DNA of 64,000 bases from Candidatus Rokuibacteriota bacterium (GCA_003220615.1 QHTB01000151.1:1-64000); one strand, 5' to 3'; shown: positions 17,280 through 26,683, numbered from the stretch's first letter. The notes: generated by a model from the sequence alone, not told the origin. Translations and numbers: made by a program.

Positions 17280-20014
17280 ACGCAGTCCCCGATCGCCAGT
17301 TTCTCGTCAGCGTGTTCCTCATGGAGGCCTGGGACACGCTCGGCGAGATCGAGGACCACGCGCCGGCGCTCGTGGCCGAGGGCCGTGTCGAGCCCCTCCT
17401 GGTGCTCACCCACCGGCTCAGGGGTGCGGCGGCGCTCAACGGCTTTCCCGGCGTCTCGGCCATCGCCTCCACGATGGAAACGATCGTCCAGACGTCGGCC
17501 CCGGCGCCCGCGGCCGAACGCCTTCAGGCGGCCGCGGTCCTCGACGATCTGATCGCCGATCTCAAAGTGGCGCTGGACGCCATCGCGGCGGGCGGGGACG
17601 AGGACACCGCCACCCTCATGGCCACGGCCACCACGCACACACCGACGCCGGCGGCTCCCGTCGAGGAGCCACGGCTCGGTGAGCTGGCGAGCTTCTTCGC
17701 CGAGAACCCCGACGTCCTCGAGTACTTCGGCCCCGAGGCGGCCGAGCACCTCGACGCCATGACCGCGTCGCTGCTGAAGCTCGAGCGCGCTGGCGCCAGC
17801 GACGCCGAGCTGGCCGCGCTCTTTCGTGCCGTCCACACGCTGAAGGGCGCCGCGTACACGGTGGGCTGCCGAGTCGTCGGCGACCTCGCTCATCGGATCG
17901 AGGACCTGCTCGGCGCCGTCCGCGAGTCGCAGATCGAGCTGACCCCGGCCGTCATCGAGGCGGTCTTCGCGGGGACCGACGCCCTGCGCGCGATGCTGGC
18001 GTCGGCGGAAGGTGCGCCGACCGAGCTCGACATGCTGGTCGAGCAGGCCAGGCGTCTATTCGACGCGCTGCCGATTCCCGCCGAGCCGACGGCGCTCGCG
18101 CCGGCCGCGACTGCGCTGACACCCCTTCCACTCGCGCCGATTCCCGCCGACGACATGACGGTCGAAGAAGACGCCGCCGAGCCCCGGCCGATCATCCGTC
18201 CCAGTATCCGGGTCCACCTCGACCGGCTCGACGCCCTCATGAATCTCGTCGGCGAGCTGGTGATCGCGCGCAGCCGCCTCGAGCGCCGGCTGAGCCAGTT
18301 CGAGCGCGTGAACGAGCTCCTCGTCTTCAGCCAGTCGCGCATGACGGCCGTCGTGCGCGACTTCGAGCGCAAGTACCTGGACCCACGGATCGACGAGGTG
18401 AGGGTGGCCGGAGGTCCGCCCGGGTTCGATGAGCTCGAGTTCGATCGGTACGACGACTTCAACATCCTGGCCCGCAGCGTCGGCGAGATCTCGAGCGACG
18501 TCTCCGAGATCCAGGCCCAGCTCGCCGCCGTCGTGCGAACCGTGCGCGACGACACCGGTCAGGTCCAGCGCCTCACCGGCGATCTGCGGCGCCAGATCAC
18601 GCGAGCCCGGATGGTGCCGGTCGGGCGCCTGTTCACGCGCGTCTCGCGTCAGGTTCGCCAGGCGGCCCGCCTCGCCGGCAAGGCCGTCACCCTCGAGGTC
18701 AGCGGCGAGACGGTCGAGATGGACAACACCATCATCGAGCAGATCGCCGATCCGCTGCTGCACCTGATCCAGAACGCGATCACCCACGGCGTCGAGCCCG
18801 AGGACGAGCGCCTCGCGCGGGGCAAGCCGGCCGCGGGAACGGTGCGTCTGCGCGCCTATCACAAGAGCGGCGCGGTGTACGTGGAGGTGGCCGACGACGG
18901 CCGTGGCATCGACGCCGACCATCTCAGGGCCTCGGCCGTCGAGCGCGGCTTCGTGGACGCCGAAGCGGCCTCCTCGATGGGCCGCCGCGAGCTCCTCGAC
19001 CTCATCTTCCTGCCCGGGTTCAGCACCGCGGCGAGCGTCACGACGGCGGCGGGTCGCGGCGTCGGCATGGACGTGGTGCGGACCAACGTGACCAGGGTCG
19101 GCGGCGACATCGAGGTCGACACCGAGGTCGGGACGGGGACCCGCTTCACGATCAAGCTGCCGCTGACCATCGCGATCGCCGACGTCTTCCTCGTCAAGGT
19201 CGGCGGCGAGGTGCTGGCGATTCCCGTCTCGGCCGTGCAGCTCGTCATGCGGGTCCGGTCCGACGACGTCCGGCCGATCGACGAGACCCCGACCGTCGTC
19301 GTCGAAGGCCAGCCCGTCGACTTCATCCGCCTGCCCGATGTGCTCGGGCTGCCGCGCGGCTCCGAGCCCACGGCCGTTCCGGTGCTCGTGCTGCGGGCTG
19401 GACGCAAGCGGTTGGCGGTCGCCGTGGACGAGCTGCTCGGGAAGGAAGAGATCGTGATCAAGAGCCTGGGCGCGTTCCTCGAAGGCGTCGGGCCGTATTC
19501 GGGCGCCACGATCTCGGGCGAGGGCCGGGTGATCCTGCTGCTCGATGCCACGCGTCTGGCCGACCACTCCGCCGGCGCCGACGTGACCGCCGAGGAGATC
19601 GCGCCCCCGGCGCGGCCGGTGGTCGACGGGCGGAGGGTCCTCCTTGTCGACGACTCGATCAGCATCCGCAAGTTCGTCGGCCAGATGCTCCAGCGCGGCG
19701 GCTTCTCCGTCGTCACGGCCAACGACGGCCTCGAGGCGCTCCAGCGGCTCGGCGAGCTCGAGGTGGACGTCCTCGTCACCGACCTCGAGATGCCCCGCCT
19801 GAACGGCTACGAGCTCATCCGCGACATCCGGCGCCGCCCGGGTATGCGCGACGTGCCGGTCGTCGTGCTGACGACGCGGGCGGGCGAGAAGCACGCGGCG
19901 CTGGCGCGCGAGCTCGGGGTCAGTCACTGCGTCACCAAGCCCGTGGACGAGCACACGCTCGTCCGGCTCGTCGACGCTCTCGTCGCCGCATCGGCGCTGG
20001 AGACGGCGCCATGA
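17276..20014 (+). CDS. cheA: CheA-type hybrid histidine kinase with two Hpt domains and C-terminal receiver (ChpA-like)
   Basis: The 912-residue kinase is the core of the sensory system. A degenerate first Hpt has His46 (THRLRGAAALNG) and a canonical second Hpt has His187 (AVHTLKGAAYTVG). After a Pro-rich linker come the dimerisation segment (LDALMNLVGELVIARSRLER), the ATPase domain (LIQNAITHGVEPED, VADDGRGID, GRGVGMDVV), a CheW-like domain near residues 620-750, and a receiver with Asp in VLVTDLEMPRLNG and Lys in CVTKPVD. This layout resembles compact ChpA/FrzE-type kinases. The GTG start overlaps cheR and the stop overlaps cheB. The receiver may act as a phosphate sink or output. Confidence 0.92.
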   Translation: MNAVPDRQFLVSVFLMEAWDTLGEIEDHAPALVAEGRVEPLLVLTHRLRGAAALNGFPGVSAIASTMETIVQTSAPAPAAERLQAAAVLDDLIADLKVALDAIAAGGDEDTATLMATATTHTPTPAAPVEEPRLGELASFFAENPDVLEYFGPEAAEHLDAMTASLLKLERAGASDAELAALFRAVHTLKGAAYTVGCRVVGDLAHRIEDLLGAVRESQIELTPAVIEAVFAGTDALRAMLASAEGAPTELDMLVEQARRLFDALPIPAEPTALAPAATALTPLPLAPIPADDMTVEEDAAEPRPIIRPSIRVHLDRLDALMNLVGELVIARSRLERRLSQFERVNELLVFSQSRMTAVVRDFERKYLDPRIDEVRVAGGPPGFDELEFDRYDDFNILARSVGEISSDVSEIQAQLAAVVRTVRDDTGQVQRLTGDLRRQITRARMVPVGRLFTRVSRQVRQAARLAGKAVTLEVSGETVEMDNTIIEQIADPLLHLIQNAITHGVEPEDERLARGKPAAGTVRLRAYHKSGAVYVEVADDGRGIDADHLRASAVERGFVDAEAASSMGRRELLDLIFLPGFSTAASVTTAAGRGVGMDVVRTNVTRVGGDIEVDTEVGTGTRFTIKLPLTIAIADVFLVKVGGEVLAIPVSAVQLVMRVRSDDVRPIDETPTVVVEGQPVDFIRLPDVLGLPRGSEPTAVPVLVLRAGRKRLAVAVDELLGKEEIVIKSLGAFLEGVGPYSGATISGEGRVILLLDATRLADHSAGADVTAEEIAPPARPVVDGRRVLLVDDSISIRKFVGQMLQRGGFSVVTANDGLEALQRLGELEVDVLVTDLEMPRLNGYELIRDIRRRPGMRDVPVVVLTTRAGEKHAALARELGVSHCVTKPVDEHTLVRLVDALVAASALETAP

Positions 20015-21102
20015 TCCGCGTGCTCGTCGTCGAGGACTCACGTTTCATGCGCGGCGTGATCAACACGATCCTGAGCCGCGATCCCGACATCGAGGTCGTG
20101 GGATCGGCCGCCGACGGCCTGGAGGCCGTGGACGCCGTGTCGGCCCTCCGCCCTGACGTGGTCACGATGGACGTCGACATGCCGCGCGCCGACGGCCTGT
20201 CCGCCGTCGAGCGGATCATGAGCGAGCGGCCGACGCCCATCGTGATGATCAGCGCGTACACCCGGCGCGACTCGTCGGCCGCCATCCGGGCGCTCGAGCT
20301 GGGGGCGGTCGACTTCGTCGCCAAGCCCTCGTTCACCGTCGATCTCGGTCTCGAGGCCCTCCGCGACGAGATCGTCAGCAAGGTCCGCATGGCGTCGCGG
20401 GTCCGTCCCGTGCGAACGGCGAGTCGAGCGACGGCCGCGCCACCCTCCGCGGTTGTCGCCACGTCGAGTGAGCCACCGAACGAGGACCGACGGTACTGGG
20501 AGGCAACGCCCTGCGTGCTCATGGCGGCGTCGACCGGCGGCCCGGCCGCGCTGCTCTCGCTGGTTCCCCGGCTGGGCGGCGACTTCCCGGCCGCCGTGCT
20601 GATCGTCCAGCACATGCCGGCGCCGTACACCACCGCCTTCGCTGGTGAGTTGGCCGGTCGGTGCGCCCTGCGGGTGAAGGAGGCCGTTCACGGCGACTGG
20701 ATCGAGCGAGGCGTCGTCTACGTGTGCCCCGGCTCGCATCACCTGACGCTGGCCCCGGGCGGGCGCGTCGTGCTCCACGCGCCGCCGACGCGCGACAGCG
20801 AGTGCCCGTCGGCCGACCTCGCGATGATGTCGATGGCGCGGAGAGTGGGCGCGCGCAGCATCGGCGTGATCCTCACGGGCATGGGCCGCGACGGTGCGGC
20901 TGGCGCGCGAGCGATCCGCCGAGCGGGCGGGCTCATCATCGCCCAGGACGAGGCGACGTCGGTCGTGTTCGGCATGCCGCGGGCGGCCGCCGAGGCGGGC
21001 GCGGCGAACGCCGTGCTCCCGCTCGACGACATTCCCCCGACGCTCAACGGCTATGTCGACGACATCGTGCGTGCGGTCACGCGAGGCCGGCGTGCCGTTT
21101 GA
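20011..21102 (+). CDS. cheB: CheB protein-glutamate methylesterase
   Basis: A 363-residue adaptation enzyme. An N-terminal receiver (VLVVEDSRFMRGV, phospho-acceptor in VVTMDVDMPRADG, Lys in VAKPS) is joined by a variable linker to the esterase domain. That domain carries the Ser of MAASTGGPAALL, the His of LIVQHMPAPY and the Asp of LTGMGRDGAAG. It removes methyl groups from, or deamidates, receptor glutamines when phosphorylated by CheA. Its ATG overlaps the cheA stop, and its end overlaps the next CheW gene by 11 bases. Confidence 0.93.
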   Translation: MIRVLVVEDSRFMRGVINTILSRDPDIEVVGSAADGLEAVDAVSALRPDVVTMDVDMPRADGLSAVERIMSERPTPIVMISAYTRRDSSAAIRALELGAVDFVAKPSFTVDLGLEALRDEIVSKVRMASRVRPVRTASRATAAPPSAVVATSSEPPNEDRRYWEATPCVLMAASTGGPAALLSLVPRLGGDFPAAVLIVQHMPAPYTTAFAGELAGRCALRVKEAVHGDWIERGVVYVCPGSHHLTLAPGGRVVLHAPPTRDSECPSADLAMMSMARRVGARSIGVILTGMGRDGAAGARAIRRAGGLIIAQDEATSVVFGMPRAAAEAGAANAVLPLDDIPPTLNGYVDDIVRAVTRGRRAV

Positions 21103-21550
21103 CTGGGGCCGCAGCGCTGGCGACGGTGGACCGGGCAGCACGCGCAGCGTGGCGCTGTTCACGGTGGCGTGCGTGGACTACGCGATCGACGCGGCCCGCG
21201 TGCGGCATCTGTTCCCGGCCGGACGCGAGGCGGGACGATCCATCGCCTTCGACGGGGCCACGTTCCCGGTGATCGACCTCCGGAGCATCTTTCGCTTGCC
21301 GGCAGGGCCGCGGACCGGGCGCGTGCTGCTCATGGACGACGGGGCCGGCCGGACGGCGGCGCTCGTCGTCGACGCCGTGGGGACGCCGGCCCGCCTGGAT
21401 CAGCGTGCCCTCACGGCGTTGCCGCCGGTGTTCCGCGGCCAGGAGCGCGTGCACTTCGAGGGGCTGGCCCTGCTCGACGACCGCGTCGTCGTCGTGATCG
21501 CGCCCCGCGGGTTGCTCGCCCGCGCCTGGCCGAGGCAGGTGGCGGTATGA
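21092..21550 (+). CDS. CheW-like adaptor (second copy)
   Basis: A 152-residue single CheW domain: VALFTVACVDYAIDAARVRH at the first strands, TFPVIDLRSIFRLP in the middle and AALVVDAVGTPARL later. I favour the GTG at 21092, which overlaps the cheB 3' end by 11 bases; a GTG 21 bases earlier in frame is possible. It is shorter and more divergent than the first CheW. Because it lies next to a third CheW-like gene, these may be array linkers or receptor-specific couplers. Confidence 0.75.
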   Translation: MPFDWGRSAGDGGPGSTRSVALFTVACVDYAIDAARVRHLFPAGREAGRSIAFDGATFPVIDLRSIFRLPAGPRTGRVLLMDDGAGRTAALVVDAVGTPARLDQRALTALPPVFRGQERVHFEGLALLDDRVVVVIAPRGLLARAWPRQVAV

Positions 21551-21933
21551 CGGCGGCGGCCGACCCCCGCGCGCTCATGGTCGTCGCCCTCGGCGATCGA
21601 CGCGTGGCCGTAAACGGGGCCGAGGTGGCGGAGATCGCGCGGATCTCCATGGTGACCCCGGTACCCTGCGACGACCCGGCGATCCTCGGCGTCGCCGTGC
21701 ATCGTGGCCGCATCGTGCCGCTCGTGGATCTGCGTCGTCGACTGGGCGACGGCGCCACCGGCCTGCCGCCATTCCTCTGTCTGTTCACTCGAAGCGGTGG
21801 GGCCGACATCGGAGTGCCGATCGACTCCGTGCTGGAATTCGGCCCGCCCGGCGGCTCGCGGGTGCCCGAGGGTGTCACCTTCGTGGACGTCTCGACGCTG
21901 GCGGCGGGCGATGGCGCGGCTGCTGCTCATTGA
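21547..21933 (+). CDS. Minimal CheW-like protein (third copy)
   Basis: A 128-residue protein with a reduced CheW fold: MVVALGDRRVAVNGAEVAEI, then PAILGVAVHRGRIVPLVDLRR and IGVPIDSVLEFGPP. The start overlaps the preceding CheW stop (ATGA). Its 3' end overlaps the next gene by 23 bases, so the three are tightly coupled in translation. It lacks part of the last CheW subdomain, which might affect binding to CheA or receptors. Assignment to the family is likely; its function is not clear. Confidence 0.65.
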   Translation: MTAAADPRALMVVALGDRRVAVNGAEVAEIARISMVTPVPCDDPAILGVAVHRGRIVPLVDLRRRLGDGATGLPPFLCLFTRSGGADIGVPIDSVLEFGPPGGSRVPEGVTFVDVSTLAAGDGAAAAH

Positions 21934-22693
21934 TCCCGATCGCGGCACCGTGGCCGCCCTGCAGAAGGCGCTCGCCGTGGCGGGGCTCACCGACGTGTCC
22001 GCGGTGGTCAGCGGCTCGTTCGCGCTGACGATGCTCGAGCGCGACCGCCCCGATCTCATCGTGAGCCGGGCGCGCATCCACGACATCGACGGCTACGAGC
22101 TCTGCGGCATCGTGCGGAGCGACCCCGAGTTCACGGGAATTCTCTTCGTCGTGCTGGCCGACGCCGAGGACGAGGTGCCGGCGGGAGCGTTCGACGAGGG
22201 TGGCGCCGACCGGATCCTCGTCGGCGCGTTCTCGCCGGAGACGATCGTGACCGAGGTCAGGAGCCTCCTGGCCGCGCGCACGATCCCCGAGTCCGAGTCC
22301 GAGCCGGTGCCGGTGGCAGTGGCGGCGGCGCCCGAGGGGCTGCGCGGCTCGCTCGACGTCATGGACCTGGCCGAGGTGGCCCAGGCCATCGCGCTCGGCG
22401 GCAAGACCGGGCATCTGGTCCTCGCGCTGGCCTCCGGGGAAGGCACGGTGGTGTTCGACCGCGGACGCATCGTCCACGCGGAGTTCGGACACCTCGTCGG
22501 CGAGCCGGCGTTCACCGCGCTGGTGGTGACGTCGCATCGCGCGCCGGGCGGGACATTTTTCTTCAACCCGATGGAGGCGGCCACCTCATTCCAGCGGACG
22601 ATCGAGCGCAGCGTGGAGTCGCTGCTCCTCAGCACCGCGGCCGGCATCGACGAGGGCCGGGCCGACACCGCCGCCGGCGTGTCGAGCAACTAG
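21911..22693 (+). CDS. Pseudo-receiver fused to a DUF4388 (PATAN-like) domain
   Basis: In this 260-residue protein the first ~115 residues have the receiver fold (LLLIDPDRGTVAALQKAL). The phospho-acceptor strand reads DLIVSRARIHDIDGYEL, with Arg in place of the conserved Asp, so it is unlikely to be phosphorylated. The C-terminal half (about 140-250) matches DUF4388, seen in LSLDVMDLAEVAQAIALGG-type segments and GEGTVVFDRGRIVHAEFG. That domain is common in gliding and pilus regulators of deltaproteobacteria and relatives. It overlaps the preceding CheW gene. A phosphorylation-independent protein-interaction role is inferred. Confidence 0.75.
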   Translation: MARLLLIDPDRGTVAALQKALAVAGLTDVSAVVSGSFALTMLERDRPDLIVSRARIHDIDGYELCGIVRSDPEFTGILFVVLADAEDEVPAGAFDEGGADRILVGAFSPETIVTEVRSLLAARTIPESESEPVPVAVAAAPEGLRGSLDVMDLAEVAQAIALGGKTGHLVLALASGEGTVVFDRGRIVHAEFGHLVGEPAFTALVVTSHRAPGGTFFFNPMEAATSFQRTIERSVESLLLSTAAGIDEGRADTAAGVSSN

Positions 22694-22705
22694 GAGGAGG
22701 CGATC

Positions 22706-23644
22706 ATGCCGAAGGTCCTGGTCGTGGACGACAGCCTCAGCGTGCGAAAGGTGGTCGAAAAGGCGCTGACGGGGCGAGGCGTCGAGGTCCTGTCCGCGGC
22801 CACCGGCACCGAGGCGATGGAGCGGATCGAGCAGGAGCGGCCCGACATCGTCGTCTGCGACGTGATCCTGCCCGACAAGGACGGATACAAGGTCTGCGAG
22901 TTCGTGCGCGCGCACCCGGCGGTGGCGCGGATCCCGGTACTCCTGATCTCGGGCGTGGTGAACAGCACGGTGCTGGCGCGCGCGGCCGAGGTGCAGTCCA
23001 ACGACGTCATGTTCAAGCCGTTCGCGGCCGAGGAGCTGGTGCGGAAGATCGAGGGCCTGCTCGGCTCGCGGGTGATCACCGCCGCTCCGGCGTCGCCGGC
23101 GCCGCCCGCGCCCCGTGGGAGCGTGGCGCCTCCCCCGGTGCCCGAGCGCGCGCCGACGCCGTCGACCGCGCCACCGCCACCCGCTCCGCCTCCACCCCCG
23201 CCGCCGGTCGCGCAGCAACCACCGCGCGCGGCGGCCAGTCGGGCCGCGGCGGAGCCGATCGCGGCGCTCGAGGTCAGTGAGGAATTCTCTGGAGACGATT
23301 TGAAGTCGCGGCTCGAATCATTGTGCACCACGCCCGGCGTGCGACTGGCCGCGCTCGCCGATCGCGAGGGGTTCCTCATCGAGTCGGCCGGTGACCACGC
23401 TCTGGATGCCGAGGTCGCCGCCGCGCTCAGCGCGTGCGTCGCGGAGTCGTCACACGGGATCGGCCGCGATCTCGCCCAAGGGGGGCTGCTCGGAATGATT
23501 CTCGAATATCAGCACGGCATGTTGCTCTTGCACGCCGTCGGCCGCTCGGCGCTCCTCGCCGTGGTCGTGGCCGACGCCTCCGCCCTCGGCAAGGCGCGTT
23601 ACGTCGTCAGGAAGGCATTGCCCGACCTGGAGCGGGCCCTCTGA
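22706..23644 (+). CDS. Receiver-roadblock fusion protein
   Basis: The 312-residue protein begins with an intact receiver (VLVVDDSLSVRKVVEKAL, Asp in DIVVCDVILPDKDG, Lys in VMFKPFA), residues 1-120. A Pro-rich linker follows (about 130-190, including a run of prolines), then a roadblock/LC7 domain (about 200-310: LAALADREGFLIESAGDHAL, LLGMILEYQHGMLLLHAVG). The ATG has a clear AGGAGG upstream. The fusion suggests that phosphorylation by the cluster's CheA is relayed straight to MglA, whose GTPase partners have the roadblock fold. The output link is inferred from domain content and neighbours. Confidence 0.82.
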   Translation: MPKVLVVDDSLSVRKVVEKALTGRGVEVLSAATGTEAMERIEQERPDIVVCDVILPDKDGYKVCEFVRAHPAVARIPVLLISGVVNSTVLARAAEVQSNDVMFKPFAAEELVRKIEGLLGSRVITAAPASPAPPAPRGSVAPPPVPERAPTPSTAPPPPAPPPPPPPVAQQPPRAAASRAAAEPIAALEVSEEFSGDDLKSRLESLCTTPGVRLAALADREGFLIESAGDHALDAEVAAALSACVAESSHGIGRDLAQGGLLGMILEYQHGMLLLHAVGRSALLAVVVADASALGKARYVVRKALPDLERAL

Positions 23645-26064
23645 TGGCCGCGCGCGGGTCGGTGTTCTCGTCCCTCCTGTTCGGCCTGGTGGTCTATGGC
23701 GGCGGTGCGTACGCGGTCGTGAAGTACGATCTGTGGCAACTCGCGGGAACGCCGCTCACGTTGACTCCGATGCACGCGCTCGTCGCGCCCCTCGGCTTCT
23801 ATCTCTTCCTGGCCCTGACGGCGCTCGTTCGTCGTGTGGGCCTCCGCGCGCTCGGCATCTTCGTCGGTCGCTGCGCGCTCCACGTGATGCTGGTGATCGC
23901 CACCGCGGCCGTGCTGGTGCAGGTCATGGGCATAGCCGCCGAGCGCGCGGTGGGGCTCAGCGTGATCGATCTGCCGCCGCTGGTCGGCTTACAGATGTTC
24001 GCCGTCGCGACGAGCCTGGCGCCGCTCGCGGTATCCCGGCCGCGGTCGCGAAAGGAGAAGAGCAAGCGCTCCCAGGAGCGCCCTCACCGGGCGGAGGAGC
24101 GTGCACCCGAAGCGATGCGCTCACCTGCACATGCGACCGTTCACGCACCCGCGCCCCGCCCGGTGCCTGCACCAGCGCCTGTTCTCCTGTCGGCACCAGT
24201 CGCGTCGGCGCCGCCACCGCTGGTCGCGCCAGCGTCGCCCCCACATTCCGTGAAGGCCGAAATCGTGCCGCCGCGGCCGCCCGCGCCTGCGGTCACGCCG
24301 CCCGCCGTCATTCCTCCTTCCGTCGTCACGCCGCCGCCGCACGTCACACCGCCGGCGCCTCAACCCGTTCAGCGGCAGGAAGGGCCACGACGCGAAGAGG
24401 CCACCGTCACGCCGGCCCAGGCGTCTCGACCGCCGCACTCGGAGCCGGCGGAGGAGATGGTGCGCATCTCGTTCGAGCGCATCGCGGGTCAGCTTCCTGC
24501 TGACGCGTTTCGCCTGCCGCTCGATCGTCTCGGCGCGAACCTGCTCGAGCCCGGCCATCTCCTCGTTCCACGCCGCCTGCTGGGGCCGCAGCTCGCCGAG
24601 GGTCGAGCCCGCGTGCAGTGGAGCGTGGTCGCCGAGCAGTTCCCGCGCCAGGCGGTGACGGTGTCCGACGCTGACATCGCGGCTCGGCTCCCGGAAGGGG
24701 CGTTGACCCTCCCGCTCGACGAGGTGATCCGTCAGCTACCCGGCGACGCCTTCGCGCTGTCCTCTCCCATCGTCGACGTGCGCGGCATCGAGGACTTTCC
24801 GCCGCCGTTCCAGCCCCACGTGCCGCCGCCGTCCGAGGAGCGCCCGGCCGCGCCGGTCGCCGAGGTGGCGCGGTCCCTCACCATCGAGCGCTTCGACGTT
24901 ACCCGAGCCCCCGAGCCCGAGCTTGAAGAGCCGGCCGTCTCGGTCGAGCCCGCCGTCGAGCGCGAGCCGGTGCTCGAGCGAGCACCGGTCATCGAGCGAA
25001 CACCGCTGGTCGAGCGAGCGCCGAGCTTCGAGCACGCGCCGGTCGTCGAGCGGGAGGCTGCTCTCGAGCGAGAGCCGGCTGCGGAGCCGGAGCCCGAGCC
25101 CGAGCCTGAGCCGGTGATGTCCGACCCGATCGGCGCGGCCGAACGTGAGGTCGTCGTCGAGAACGAAGTGGAAGGCGAGCCGGAGCCCGAGCGCGTTCGG
25201 TTCGCCGCCGCTACCGAGCGCGAGGTCGTGCCGGTCGCCGAGCAAGAGCTGGAGCCGCCGCGCGTGTCGGCGCCCTTCATCGAGCGTCGCCGGCGCGCCG
25301 AGCCGAGCCGTGTCGCTGCGTTGTTGAAGCCGATCCTGAGCGCGCTCGAGGTCCAGGAGCAGCGGGTGGGCCGCCTGACCGTGCTCAGCGTGGCGTCGCC
25401 CGAGCTGGCCGCCGACGCGGTGGTGGAGAGCGCGGCCATACTGGCGCCACTCCTCGACGATCGACGCTTGCCCGCGCCGGCCTCGCAAGCGACGGTTCGA
25501 GGCGCTCAGGGCGCGATCGTGCTGACCCCCCTCGGTGTGCTGGCCGAGTCGGCGCCGCTGCTGGCCGTGGCCGTCGCTCCGGGCGCGCCGCTGGCCTATC
25601 TCGAGCGCGTGGCGCTGCGAGCGGTCGAAGCCGGGGCGTTGAACGGCCGACGCTCGAGCTCGATGAATGGATACGGCGACGGTGGTGACGACCTGCGCGA
25701 CACCACCGTGCCGTCCCACGTCCGTACGCTCGGCGAATCCTTCCGGGCCTTCGGGAAAGTGGTGCCCACGGTGCTCCAGGACCGCTCATCGTCGCTGATC
25801 TGTTACATGTTCCTGGCGCCAGGGCTGGCGGCGCGGCCGCTCGCTCACTATGCGCGCGCCCTGCGCGAGGCGATGCGCGGCAGCGCACTGGGCCCGCTCG
25901 AGTCCTTCATCCTGCGCATGGGTGAGGACCGACTCGTGGTGCGAGAAGTCGACGCCGGGCGCGGCGCCGCCGCGCTCCTCGTCGCCGGCGGCGGCCCGGT
26001 GGATCGCCTGGGGCTGGCCCGCCTGGAGCTCGAGCGCGCGGTGACGCGACTGGGAGCGCGCTGA
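23644..26064 (+). CDS. Large membrane-anchored protein with Pro/Glu-rich linker, novel repeats and C-terminal roadblock-like domains
   Basis: I do not recognise this 806-residue protein as a whole. Four hydrophobic segments occupy residues 1-125 (for example FSSLLFGLVVYGGGAYAVV and VMLVIATAAVLVQVMGI). A Lys/Arg- then Pro/Ala-rich linker follows, and then a module (about 270-385) with the recurring pattern LPxDAFxLPLDxL: QLPADAFRLPLDRL, RLPEGALTLPLDEV, QLPGDAFAL. A long Glu/Pro-rich spacer with VxERxPxxE-type repeats covers about 420-545. The last 250 residues look like two roadblock-type folds (ILRMGEDRLVVREVDAG). It shares one base with the previous stop and lies just before MglA. A membrane platform for the GTPase is a reasonable guess. 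Confidence 0.6.
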   Translation: MAARGSVFSSLLFGLVVYGGGAYAVVKYDLWQLAGTPLTLTPMHALVAPLGFYLFLALTALVRRVGLRALGIFVGRCALHVMLVIATAAVLVQVMGIAAERAVGLSVIDLPPLVGLQMFAVATSLAPLAVSRPRSRKEKSKRSQERPHRAEERAPEAMRSPAHATVHAPAPRPVPAPAPVLLSAPVASAPPPLVAPASPPHSVKAEIVPPRPPAPAVTPPAVIPPSVVTPPPHVTPPAPQPVQRQEGPRREEATVTPAQASRPPHSEPAEEMVRISFERIAGQLPADAFRLPLDRLGANLLEPGHLLVPRRLLGPQLAEGRARVQWSVVAEQFPRQAVTVSDADIAARLPEGALTLPLDEVIRQLPGDAFALSSPIVDVRGIEDFPPPFQPHVPPPSEERPAAPVAEVARSLTIERFDVTRAPEPELEEPAVSVEPAVEREPVLERAPVIERTPLVERAPSFEHAPVVEREAALEREPAAEPEPEPEPEPVMSDPIGAAEREVVVENEVEGEPEPERVRFAAATEREVVPVAEQELEPPRVSAPFIERRRRAEPSRVAALLKPILSALEVQEQRVGRLTVLSVASPELAADAVVESAAILAPLLDDRRLPAPASQATVRGAQGAIVLTPLGVLAESAPLLAVAVAPGAPLAYLERVALRAVEAGALNGRRSSSMNGYGDGGDDLRDTTVPSHVRTLGESFRAFGKVVPTVLQDRSSSLICYMFLAPGLAARPLAHYARALREAMRGSALGPLESFILRMGEDRLVVREVDAGRGAAALLVAGGGPVDRLGLARLELERAVTRLGAR

Positions 26065-26074
26065 GGAGGCGGGC

Positions 26075-26683
26075 GTGTCGATCATCAATCACGCCGAGAA
26101 GGTCATCAACTTCAAGGTCGTGTACTACGGCCCGGGTGTGGCCGGGAAGACGGCCAACCTCCAGTACGTCCACAAGTCGTTGCCCCACACCAACAAGGGC
26201 AACATGGTGTCGCTCGCCACCGGCGACGACCGCACCATCTTCTTCGACTTCCTGCCCGTGTCGGCGCTCGCGGTCCGTGGCTTCGAGACGCGCTTCCAGC
26301 TCTACACGGTCCCCGGCCAGGTCCACTACGACATGACGCGGCGGCTCGTCCTGCGCGGCGTCGACGCCGTCGTGTTCGTGGCCGACTCGCAGTACGAGCG
26401 CTTGCCCGAGAACGTCGAGAGCCTGAAGAACCTCGACGAGAACCTGCAGCGGTATCAGTCCTCGCTCGACGAGATTCCGTACGTCATCCAGTACAACAAG
26501 CGCGACCTGCCGAACATCGCGCCGATCGACTACCTCGAGTACCTGCTCAATCGAAGGGCCCGGCGGGTGCCCTTCTTCGAGGCGGTCGCGGTCGAAGGCA
26601 AGGGTGTCTTCGACACCCTCAACACGGTGTCACGCATGGTCCTCGCCGGCGAGTTCGGCGACGGCGGGAAGGGGGCAAGATGA
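26075..26683 (+). CDS. mglA: MglA-type small Ras-like GTPase
   Basis: A 202-residue GTPase very close to myxobacterial MglA, which sets cell polarity for gliding and type IV pili. The P-loop is YYGPGVAGKTANLQY, switch-region strands include DRTIFFDFLPVS, the PGQ motif is in LYTVPGQVHYD, and the base-specificity motif is IQYNKRDLP. The GTG start is preceded by AGGAGG. Unusual only for its setting: it stands among chemosensory and roadblock genes and directly upstream of a PilB ATPase. The GTP-bound form presumably acts at the pilus pole, by analogy with the family. Confidence 0.92.
   Translation: MSIINHAEKVINFKVVYYGPGVAGKTANLQYVHKSLPHTNKGNMVSLATGDDRTIFFDFLPVSALAVRGFETRFQLYTVPGQVHYDMTRRLVLRGVDAVVFVADSQYERLPENVESLKNLDENLQRYQSSLDEIPYVIQYNKRDLPNIAPIDYLEYLLNRRARRVPFFEAVAVEGKGVFDTLNTVSRMVLAGEFGDGGKGAR

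Noticed and set aside
24121-25260. Repeated Pro- and Glu/Pro-rich stretches as a possible CRISPR or tandem DNA repeat
   Set aside because: The repeats are irregular at the DNA level and lie in one intact reading frame; they are low-complexity protein linkers.
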